This document shows, piece after piece, positions 1 through 4,279 of a stretch of DNA of 5,097 nucleotides (its first letter is position 1; each line of letters opens with the position of its first letter). The notes beneath the pieces are model-generated. The model was not told the DNA's origin and did not search any database. It saw nothing but the letters and a program-made list of their open reading frames with translations. This DNA comes from Promethearchaeota archaeon (GTDB lineage: Archaea > Asgardarchaeota > Lokiarchaeia > Sigyniarchaeales > SOKP01), in assembly GCA_016840695.1 (NCBI GenBank), contig JAEORV010000178.1, forward strand, positions 1 to 5,097. The letters are read 5' to 3'. Both the position numbers and the translations under genes were made by a program.

Positions 1-12
1 ATATCATTTACA
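1..12 (-). promoter_or_regulatory. Possible TATA element for a gene left of the window
   Basis: Read on the minus strand this is TGTAAATGATAT. It differs by one base from the 12-mer TATAAATGATAT at the putative promoters at 1369-1380 (minus) and 3983-3994 (plus). It lies 58 bp beyond the stop of the minus-strand gene at 71-829, so it could serve a minus-strand gene starting off the left edge. The match is short and AT-rich, and the gene it would serve is not visible. Confidence 0.2.
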
Positions 13-22
13 GCGATGTAAA
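7..22. repeat. Small inverted repeat with GCGA tetraloop
   Basis: TTTACA and TGTAAA form a perfect 6-bp stem around GCGA, which on the plus strand is a GNRA-type tetraloop. It lies about 50 bp past the stop of the minus-strand gene at 71-829 and overlaps the TATA-like element at 1-12. No T-tract follows it on either strand, so a terminator role is not supported. It could be an operator or chance. Confidence 0.25.
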
Positions 23-70
23 AAGACTTGATATAATTGAAAAATAATTGAAATACAAATAATAAAAGAA

Positions 71-829
71 TTAAATGGGTTTTTTCAAAGATTTTACATG
101 GATAATTAACGAGAAAGCAGATTTATATAGATCAGCATGAGAAACTTCTTTAATATCTTTTAAAAATTCTAAGCTGTAATCTTCTTCGCGTTTAATATAT
201 GTCATGCCCTTTGTCTTCTGTTCTGCGTCTAAATATGCATCGATTTTGAGAGTATTTTTATCCGGAATTTTTAATTCAGGCATCATGTTGAATGCAAATA
301 ACAAGTCAGGCTCATTTTGCTTTCCATCTAGCACAAAAACAATATTAGGTTCCGTAATTGCCATGAAACTTTCAAATGAATGAAATAGGTCATCAATTTC
401 CACGTGAATTTTTTTAACACCCCCATCAAGGTCCATAGTACTGCAATCGCTAACCTTGGGAATTAAAAATTTTTCTTTTCCACGAAACGCAAGGTCAATC
501 TCGTTAGGATTTAAATATTCTTTAAACAAGGGGTCGTCTTTTTCTATTAAGAAATCCTGAGAAATTGGATCTCCCTTTGTGTAGATAATCAACGATCCAG
601 CTGTGATTAGGTTTATCTTTTGATAATGAATCTTTAACGATGGATTATAAGGTAAATTTATCACATCTTTAGACCCTCCCAACCCAATTTGGGCCAAAAT
701 ATTTGCTGGAGCTTGACTATTAACAGTAAACAACAAAAAGGCTCTAAAATTCTCCAACTCAATAAAGTTTGAAAAGTTCTTGAATCGTTCAAATACGCTA
801 TTAATTTTTTCCTTTAAATCATCTGACAT
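71..829 (-). CDS. Unrecognised soluble 252-aa protein
   Basis: I do not recognise a family. The ORF starts with ATG at 829 and ends with TAA at 71-73. The protein has no signal peptide, no transmembrane helix and no cysteine cluster (one Cys, at 129). Residues 1-20 look like an amphipathic helix rich in Lys/Glu. The rest alternates short hydrophobic strands (about 29-36, 72-84, 162-168, 176-182) with charged loops, suggesting a mixed alpha/beta fold. An acidic stretch with a DLDGG turn sits near 133-137, and the C-terminus is basic (KSLKK). No nucleotide-binding or catalytic motif is visible. A weak TATA-like stretch lies about 25 bp upstream (minus strand, near 847-858), so it may be transcribed separately and nearly leaderless. 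Its position 75 bp downstream of the DtxR-like regulator in the same orientation also allows readthrough. Clean reading frame and length make it a likely real gene; function unknown. Confidence 0.8.
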   Translation of the reverse strand: MSDDLKEKINSVFERFKNFSNFIELENFRAFLLFTVNSQAPANILAQIGLGGSKDVINLPYNPSLKIHYQKINLITAGSLIIYTKGDPISQDFLIEKDDPLFKEYLNPNEIDLAFRGKEKFLIPKVSDCSTMDLDGGVKKIHVEIDDLFHSFESFMAITEPNIVFVLDGKQNEPDLLFAFNMMPELKIPDKNTLKIDAYLDAEQKTKGMTYIKREEDYSLEFLKDIKEVSHADLYKSAFSLIIHVKSLKKPI

Positions 830-904
830 GATTCTTCTCGCTTGATTGTAAATAGTTTAAGTTGAATAAGACGAGATTCTAATTAAATTATTTGGATAAA
901 AAGT

Positions 905-1324
905 TCATTTAGATAAGAATTCCTTGAGAAAATTCTCTAATTTCTCAATTACTTCCTTGGTGATGTGATGTTCTATTTGACACGACAAGTCATTCACGAG
1001 CGCTTTATCCTTAATTTTCAATACTTTCTCAAAGAAATCGTTTAATGAAGAATGTACCTTTGTTAAATGTTCTGCAATTTCTTTTCCCTCTTTTGTTAAT
1101 CTGATTGATTTTCTATGCTCCCATTGTATCAATCCCTTCTTTTTCAGTTTCTGTAGCATTCCTGAGACGCTTGCAGGCTTAACGGAAAGAGCAACAGCGA
1201 TTTCTTTATTTGAAACCCAGCCCCCTTTCTTTTTTTTGTAGGTAATATTGTATATTTCGTCTAAATACCTCTGATAGCTCTCGGGAACATCCGAAAGATC
1301 TTGGTGTTTACCTTTTTTTGCCAA
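905..1324 (-). CDS. DtxR/MntR-family metal-dependent transcriptional regulator
   Basis: This is a two-domain regulator of 139 aa, close to the 142 aa of Bacillus MntR and lacking the C-terminal SH3-like domain of DtxR/IdeR. Residues about 15-77 form the winged helix (YLDEIYNI; recognition region VSNKEIAVALSVKPASVSGM; wing up to IRLTKEG). Residues about 78-139 form the dimerisation and metal-binding helices, with the hallmark CQIEHHI at 115-121. Family knowledge: such proteins bind Fe2+ or Mn2+ and then repress or activate metal-uptake genes. Compared by eye with DtxR, ligands H79, C102, E105 and H106 match H91, C115, E118 and H119, but the Met10 position is Arg19. The Cys in place of MntR's Glu99 points towards the iron-type arrangement. 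The start is TTG at 1324-1322; an in-frame TGA lies just upstream at 1336-1334 and there is no internal ATG before residue 56. No Shine-Dalgarno is visible. It is divergent from the phnN-like gene, so autoregulation from the shared region is plausible. Family call is firm; the metal is not. Confidence 0.93.
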   Translation of the reverse strand: MAKKGKHQDLSDVPESYQRYLDEIYNITYKKKKGGWVSNKEIAVALSVKPASVSGMLQKLKKKGLIQWEHRKSIRLTKEGKEIAEHLTKVHSSLNDFFEKVLKIKDKALVNDLSCQIEHHITKEVIEKLENFLKEFLSK

Positions 1325-1368
1325 GGAAATTAATCACTGAATGCGATTTATCATGTTTTATTTTATTG

Positions 1369-1380
1369 ATATCATTTATA
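1369..1380 (-). promoter_or_regulatory. TATA box of the DtxR-like gene
   Basis: The minus strand reads TATAAATGATAT, a good archaeal TATA box. A start of transcription about 25 bp downstream, near 1350, would give a 5' leader of roughly 25 nt before the TTG start at 1324. The same 12-mer occurs in sense orientation at 3983-3994. An 8-bp palindrome TGATATCA (1367-1374) overlaps it and could be an operator half. Confidence 0.45.
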
Positions 1381-1415
1381 ATTCAAAACTGGTTTTTTAA
1401 TTTTTTCTTCACAAA

Positions 1416-1435
1416 ATTTATTTTACAAAATAAAT
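1416..1435. promoter_or_regulatory. 9+9 bp inverted repeat, candidate operator in divergent promoter region
   Basis: ATTTATTTT and AAAATAAAT form a perfect inverted repeat separated by AC. It lies between the TATA boxes of the divergent DtxR-like (1369-1380) and phnN-like (1452-1462) genes. DtxR/MntR-type dimers bind palindromes of about this size near their own promoters, which makes this a candidate site for the neighbouring regulator. The repeat is almost pure A/T in an AT-rich gap, so chance occurrence is a real alternative. Confidence 0.35.
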
Positions 1436-1451
1436 GTTAATTATTTGCATA

Positions 1452-1462
1452 TTTAATTTATA
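1452..1462 (+). promoter_or_regulatory. TATA box of the phnN-like gene
   Basis: TTTAATTTATA is centred about 27 bp before the ATG at 1485. With the usual archaeal TATA-to-start distance, transcription would begin at or next to the start codon, giving a leaderless mRNA. The absence of any Shine-Dalgarno sequence before 1485 fits this. Confidence 0.5.
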
Positions 1463-1484
1463 GAAACCTTAGTTCTAAATAGTA

Positions 1485-2069
1485 ATGACAATTAAAAAAA
1501 AGTTTACCGGCGTTCTTATACTAGTCGTAGGCAATTCTGGTTCTGGAAAAGATTCTATCATTTCGGGTGCCTTGCTAAAATATCCGAAAAATCTAAAGGA
1601 AGTTAAGATGACAAAACGGTATATAACAAGACCACCCTCCGAGTTTGAAGATAATTATTCAATTACTTCTGATGAATTTAGAGCAATGGAGCAACAGGGA
1701 AAATTTGCCTTAAAGTGGAAAATTTACGGTCTAAATTATGGAGTACCCGTTGAAATTGACGAATGGCTCAAAAAAGGACATCCAGTAATAGTGAATGTAA
1801 GCAGGATGATAATCGATGAAGCGAGAAAAATATACGATAATCTTAGGGTTGTATTTATAGAAGTTCCTTTAGAGATCACGATAAAACGCATAAAAGATAG
1901 GGGAAGAGAATCGGGAAAACTATTGCAACAAAGAATGCAAAGGGCAGAAAAAAATCAAAAACTACCTGGAGCAGACTTTATCGTGGATAACTCAGGAGAA
2001 TTGGATACCGCAATTGACCAATTCTTAATATATCTAATAAAGTGTGTAAAAAACAATCAATATCAATAA
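1485..2069 (+). CDS. phnN: PhnN-type ribose 1,5-bisphosphate phosphokinase
   Basis: The 194-aa protein belongs to the guanylate-kinase-like P-loop fold and matches the PhnN branch, which phosphorylates ribose 1,5-bisphosphate with ATP to give PRPP. Visible motifs are the Walker A loop GNSGSGKDS (16-24), RYITRP (45-50), which replaces the RPPRPGE-type GMP-binding motif of true guanylate kinase, YGLNYGVPVEID (81-92), VNVSR (103-107), the arginine-rich lid segment DRGRES (138-143), and the C-terminal DNSGELDTAI (168-177). E. coli PhnN is 185 aa, so the length fits. It is cytosolic. In bacteria PhnN sits in C-P lyase operons; no other phn gene lies here. In archaea ribose 1,5-bisphosphate arises from nucleoside monophosphate breakdown (AMP phosphorylase route), so a role in PRPP salvage is the likelier inference. 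The ATG at 1485 has no ribosome binding site but lies about 27 bp after a TATA box, suggesting leaderless translation. It is divergent from the DtxR-like gene. Confidence 0.85.
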   Translation: MTIKKKFTGVLILVVGNSGSGKDSIISGALLKYPKNLKEVKMTKRYITRPPSEFEDNYSITSDEFRAMEQQGKFALKWKIYGLNYGVPVEIDEWLKKGHPVIVNVSRMIIDEARKIYDNLRVVFIEVPLEITIKRIKDRGRESGKLLQQRMQRAEKNQKLPGADFIVDNSGELDTAIDQFLIYLIKCVKNNQYQ

Positions 2070-2194
2070 AATTTTATTAGTAAGGAATATTTTATTTCTA
2101 AATTCTGAATATTTCTTCTCATAATTGTTAATGCAAAAAAGGATGGATTCATACCAAATTTCCAACAAGAATTGAGGAGAATGGACAAAATTAT

Positions 2195-2309
2195 GGCTCG
2201 GGTAGTTTAATGGGAGAATTGGGGACTGTGAATCCCTAGACGGGGGATCGATACGAATTGGTGTAGGCATTTCACGCTAGCACCAAGCGCGATATACCCC
2301 CTCCGAGCC
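2195..2309 (+). tRNA. tRNA-His(GTG), interrupted by a T-loop intron
   Basis: The exons are 2195-2252 and 2296-2309, giving a 72-nt mature tRNA before CCA addition. The acceptor stem pairs 2196-2202 with 2302-2308 (last pair G-U), and an encoded G at 2195 faces C at 2309: the G-1:C73 pair that identifies tRNA-His. U8 and A9 are 2203-2204. The D-stem is 2205-2208 with 2216-2219 (two wobble pairs), with G18G19 at 2212-2213. The anticodon stem is 2221-2225 with 2233-2237, with loop CTGTGAA and anticodon GTG at 2228-2230. The variable loop is AGAC (2238-2241), as in other archaeal tRNA-His. The T-stem is GGGGG (2242-2246) with CCCCC (2297-2301). The spliced T-loop is ATCGATA, with A instead of T at position 54. 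CCA is not encoded. A short T-rich stretch follows, but the next gene begins only 16 bp downstream. Confidence 0.95.
2253..2295 (+). other. 43-nt tRNA intron with canonical bulge-helix-bulge junctions
   Basis: The splice junctions form a perfect hBHBh motif. The T-stem (2242-2246/2297-2301) is one flanking helix, ATCG (2247-2250) with CGAT (2290-2293) is the 4-bp central helix, and the inner helix starts with CG (2254-2255) with CG (2288-2289). It continues after a small AA/G internal loop as TTGGTG (2258-2263) with CACCAA (2281-2286). Both bulges are the same 3 nt, ATA (2251-2253 and 2294-2296). Family knowledge: archaeal splicing endonuclease cuts after the second bulge base, here after 2252 and after 2295, and the excised intron may be circularised. 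The insertion lies between tRNA positions 59 and 60 rather than at 37/38. Confidence 0.9.
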
Positions 2310-2325
2310 CTCTTAAAAAATATAA

Positions 2326-2793
2326 ATGTTGGAAATTATGGTTGACTTAGATCCGGAAAAAATTCGAGACCTTGAAGGCTGGGAAAAAAACGCACCCATT
2401 CCCATTTGCATGGGAGGAGATTATCGAGCTTTAACTTTTTGTTGTAAACCAGGGTATTCTTTAACATTTGGTTTTAAATGCCGGAGAGATGAGAAATTAA
2501 AGGAACTTAAAATTAGTCCAGAGGAATTTATTAAAATTAAGGAAAGATTTTCACAAGAAAATGATTGGGATTCTGACATCGTCTGTTTTGGGTCCATTTC
2601 TTATTGCTGCATGCGTCGAGGAGGATGCCCTAGAAGAGACCTTGCTTTAAGCATGAGATATCCTGATTTGTCGCAAGAACAATTCATGAAGTTGTACTTT
2701 AAAAAAAAGAAGGAGTTATCAAAGATAATTCTGGAAAGTGTTACAGATCCCGAAGCGAAAAAGAAGGTTGCGGAATACTTAGAATTATTCTGA
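2326..2793 (+). CDS. Small protein with duplicated C...CC...C...RD motif, probably metal-binding
   Basis: This 155-aa soluble protein has eight cysteines in two similar clusters. Copy one has C28-MGG, then C39-C40, C52 and RRD (53-55), followed by an L-rich segment and KISPEEFIKIKERF (62-75). Copy two has C87-FG, then C94-C95, C101 and RRD (103-105), followed by PDLSQEQFMKLYFKKKKEL (113-131). The arrangement C-x-G...CC...C-x-RD...SxExFxK repeats, so the protein looks like an internal duplication. It resembles, from memory, the cysteine-rich domain annotated as methanogenesis marker 9 in archaea; I am not certain of that name. Four cysteines per copy suggest a Zn2+ or Fe-S site, which is inference. 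The ATG at 2326 lies 16 bp after the tRNA-His end; ATG at 2338 (residue 5) is an alternative start with only a weak GGA four bases ahead. With no clear promoter of its own, it may share a transcript with the tRNA. Confidence 0.85.
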   Translation: MLEIMVDLDPEKIRDLEGWEKNAPIPICMGGDYRALTFCCKPGYSLTFGFKCRRDEKLKELKISPEEFIKIKERFSQENDWDSDIVCFGSISYCCMRRGGCPRRDLALSMRYPDLSQEQFMKLYFKKKKELSKIILESVTDPEAKKKVAEYLELF

Positions 2794-2812
2794 AGTTTTA
2801 GCGAATTCTACA

Positions 2813-3187
2813 CTAACTATTTATTTCGACCCAAATTGAATGATATAATTCCGCGAGTTCATCTTTTGTTAGTTCTGAGATAGGTTTACCTTGTTGGTGA
2901 TACATGTCCGGAGCGTCCACGCAAAATAGGTTTAAAAGCAAGATTAAACAATTTTGTATTTGTAGTCTTTCGTAAAGCTTTGAGAGATCTTTCATTAATT
3001 TAATTATATAGGTATCTGCCCACTGTTCTGAGGAGAACTGTACACAATTTGAGTGATTATACACAGTTAATATCTCGTCATAGCAATCCACTATACTCTC
3101 AACTCTTTTTTTTATTAGAAATGTATTTACAAACATAATAAATAAACACAATAAATAAAAGATCGCGAGTCCAATTTTTATAATCAA
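2813..3187 (-). CDS. Hypothetical small membrane-anchored protein
   Basis: No family is recognised. The 124-aa ORF begins with one strongly hydrophobic segment (residues about 3-24), followed by KKR, which fits a single N-terminal transmembrane anchor, although the end facing the cytoplasm is uncertain. The rest is soluble and mostly helical, with a second short hydrophobic stretch at 80-90 (CLILLLNLFCV) and an acidic helix near the C-terminus (ELTKDELAELYHSIWVEI). Four cysteines after residue 34 (35, 48, 80, 89) show no cluster pattern. The start is TTG at 3187-3185, directly after an in-frame TAA. A weak ribosome binding site AAGGA lies 5 nt upstream (minus strand, 3197-3193). The next internal ATG (residue 18) would cut the membrane segment. 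It is convergent with the cysteine-cluster gene (19 bp apart) and divergent from the longin-like gene. Coding status is likely but not certain. Confidence 0.55.
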   Translation of the reverse strand: MIIKIGLAIFYLLCLFIMFVNTFLIKKRVESIVDCYDEILTVYNHSNCVQFSSEQWADTYIIKLMKDLSKLYERLQIQNCLILLLNLFCVDAPDMYHQQGKPISELTKDELAELYHSIWVEINS

Positions 3188-3277
3188 TTAATTCCTTGAA
3201 ATTCATGCCATAGATTAAAATGGATGAATTATCATTAATGAAATATCGCGAATAATTAATGCTAAATTCTTTTTAAT

Positions 3278-3281
3278 AGGA
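3278..3281 (+). promoter_or_regulatory. Weak ribosome binding site of the longin-like gene
   Basis: AGGA with a 7-nt spacer precedes the ATG at 3289. Few genes in this window have any Shine-Dalgarno-like sequence, so this supports the chosen start. Confidence 0.4.
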
Positions 3282-3288
3282 CAAGTAG

Positions 3289-3912
3289 ATGGCACAAGTT
3301 AATATTGATGATAAATTTTTTATTGAAAGTCTCTGGGTACTTGATAATATATCTGGAATTTGCGTATTCGAAGAAAATTACGTGGATTTCACGAACGAAG
3401 GAATGTCAACGGATTTAATTGGAAGTTTTTTATCTGCCCTTCTTACATTTGCAGGCGAAACGTTTACAGACGAAATACAGCACGTGCAGTTTGCAAACCG
3501 TAAAATAATATTTGAGTTTACTGAATACCTCTTGTTCATCGTAGCAGTAAATGATAAAGTACCTCTTTCTGACTTTCAAATAAAGAGGAAGATCGATCAA
3601 ATAGCTCGATTATTTAACACTAAATATCAACACGTTTTTGAACGCAAGGACAACAAATGGGGAGGAAATATCAGCCAATTCGATTCTTTCTCTGAAGATT
3701 TGAGGAAAATCGTGAAAAGAGAACCATTGTCAATAAAATTCCTTCAATTGTTTGATTTCAAAGATAATCTAAAAAAACTCGAAGACTTTTTTGATAAACA
3801 GGTACAAATGGCTTTAAAACACAGAGAAAAATTCGATGAAATGTTTAAAGGCATGATTAAAAAAAAAAGAAGAAGAAACATGAAAAAATTAGAAGATAAC
3901 TATGCTCTTTAA
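3289..3912 (+). CDS. Longin/profilin-like domain protein with helical basic tail
   Basis: This is a 207-aa soluble protein. Residues about 10-118 have the order strand-strand-helix-strand-strand-strand-helix: IESLWVLDN, GICVFEENY, the helix TDLIGSFLSALLTFAGE, then strands VQFANRKIIFEF and YLLFIVAVN, then the helix IKRKIDQIARLFNTKYQHVF. This is the pattern of longin- or roadblock-type domains, which dimerise and serve as partners or regulators of small GTPases. Many such proteins are encoded in Asgard archaea. The rest (about 130-207) is predicted helical and highly charged. It holds a possible coiled coil (DNLKKLEDFFDKQVQMALKHREKFDEM, 159-185) and a lysine/arginine cluster (191-200) that could bind acidic membrane or nucleic acid. 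The last point is inference. No GTPase gene lies in the window. The ATG at 3289 is supported by AGGA 7 nt upstream. A run of ten A (3859-3868) lies in the tail-coding part. Family call is by pattern only; a diverged unrelated fold cannot be excluded. Confidence 0.7.
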   Translation: MAQVNIDDKFFIESLWVLDNISGICVFEENYVDFTNEGMSTDLIGSFLSALLTFAGETFTDEIQHVQFANRKIIFEFTEYLLFIVAVNDKVPLSDFQIKRKIDQIARLFNTKYQHVFERKDNKWGGNISQFDSFSEDLRKIVKREPLSIKFLQLFDFKDNLKKLEDFFDKQVQMALKHREKFDEMFKGMIKKKRRRNMKKLEDNYAL

Positions 3913-3975
3913 TAATTCATGCAACATAAATACGCCCTAGCTTACTTCTTCTTTCAATTTTCACAATGTTCTCTC

Positions 3976-3995
3976 AATATCATATAAATGATATT
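3976..3995. promoter_or_regulatory. 8+8 bp palindrome overlapping a TATA box
   Basis: AATATCAT and ATGATATT form a perfect inverted repeat around ATAA. The TATA box TATAAAT (3983-3989, plus strand) lies inside it. A repressor binding here would block TBP. The stretch TATAAATGATAT (3983-3994) is identical to the putative promoter of the DtxR-like gene (minus strand 1380-1369). Transcription would start near 4008-4013, ahead of the small ORF at 4086. Confidence 0.4.
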
Positions 3996-4015
3996 TACTT
4001 TTTTTAGTACTCGAT

Positions 4016-4076
4016 CTCCATTCTTGTTTAGAAAACTCGATTTTATTTTCTTTTCAAATAATCTCGAGTAATGGAG
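4016..4076 (+). promoter_or_regulatory. Structured 5' leader able to hide the ribosome binding site
   Basis: Three helices can stack. CTCCATT (4016-4022) pairs with AATGGAG (4070-4076). ACTCGA (4035-4040) pairs with TCGAGT (4064-4069). TTATTT (4043-4048) pairs with AAATAA (4056-4061), leaving a 7-nt loop. The outer helix covers the ATG at 4071 and four of the five bases of the GGAGG at 4073-4077 that precedes the ATG at 4086. A second copy of the hairpin's left arm, TACTCGA (4008-4014), can pair with TCGAGTA (4064-4070) and so compete with the hairpin. No known riboswitch or cis-RNA family is recognised. The structure is deduced by hand and has no energy calculation behind it. Confidence 0.35.
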
Positions 4077-4085
4077 GCTCAATTA

Positions 4086-4232
4086 ATGAAGTTGGAAAAA
4101 GTTCGAAATCATAGTTTTAGGGAGGATCTATATGTAAATAAAATCATTACTCCTAGCGACCAGGTAGATCAAGAAGAAAAAAATTTAATAAACCAAATTC
4201 TCTTGAAGGAAGTTTTACGAAGGCGCATGTAA
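4086..4232 (+). CDS. Small 48-aa hypothetical protein
   Basis: The ORF runs from ATG at 4086 to TAA at 4230-4232 and starts MKLEKVRNHSFREDLYVNKI, ending LLKEVLRRRM. The start is chosen because GGAGG (4073-4077) lies 8 nt upstream, the strongest Shine-Dalgarno in the window. An in-frame ATG at 4071 would add five residues (MEAQL) but has no such signal. The protein is charged, with a probable C-terminal amphipathic helix (QEEKNLINQILLKEVLRRRM), no cysteines and no membrane segment. A promoter with a palindrome (3976-3995) and a foldable leader (4016-4076) lie ahead, and nothing else fills the 358 bp between the longin-like and PAP2 genes. No family is recognised, and chance cannot be excluded at this length. 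Confidence 0.5.
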   Translation: MKLEKVRNHSFREDLYVNKIITPSDQVDQEEKNLINQILLKEVLRRRM

Positions 4233-4253
4233 ATTATTTCTAAAGTAATAGCT

Positions 4254-4279
4254 AAAAAATAAAAAAATATTTATTTTTT
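4254..4279. terminator. A/T hairpin between convergent genes, possible bidirectional terminator
   Basis: AAAAAATAAA (4254-4263) and TTTATTTTTT (4270-4279) form a perfect 10-bp inverted repeat around AAAATA, giving a T-rich tract on each strand. It lies between the small ORF (stop at 4232) and the PAP2 gene, and includes the PAP2 stop codon (4271-4273). Archaeal termination mainly needs T-rich tracts, which both strands supply here. Stability of an all-A/T stem is low. Confidence 0.4.

Noticed and set aside
1485..2069. Guanylate kinase instead of PhnN
   Set aside because: RYITRP, YGLNYGVPVEID, VNVSR and the DNSGELDTAI ending match PhnN; the guanylate kinase GMP-binding pattern is missing.
2129..2176. 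Short ORF of about 14 codons between phnN and the tRNA
   Set aside because: Too short, without ribosome binding site or conserved feature; the gap 2070-2194 shows no clear tRNA promoter either, only AT-rich sequence.
2034..2270. Minus-strand ORF of 78 codons
   Set aside because: It lies opposite the tRNA-His exon and the end of phnN, has a low-complexity hydrophobic end and no start signal; the tRNA explains the sequence.
4120..4137. Second SD-like GGGAGG followed by ATG and an immediate TAA (4132-4137), a minimal start-stop
   Set aside because: It falls inside the 48-aa ORF in another frame and the bases encode residues FREDLYVN there; nothing else supports use as a start-stop element.
4071..4232. 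Longer start (ATG 4071) for the small ORF
   Set aside because: No ribosome binding site precedes 4071, while GGAGG has ideal spacing to ATG 4086; leaderless start at 4071 lacks a good TATA box at about 4045.
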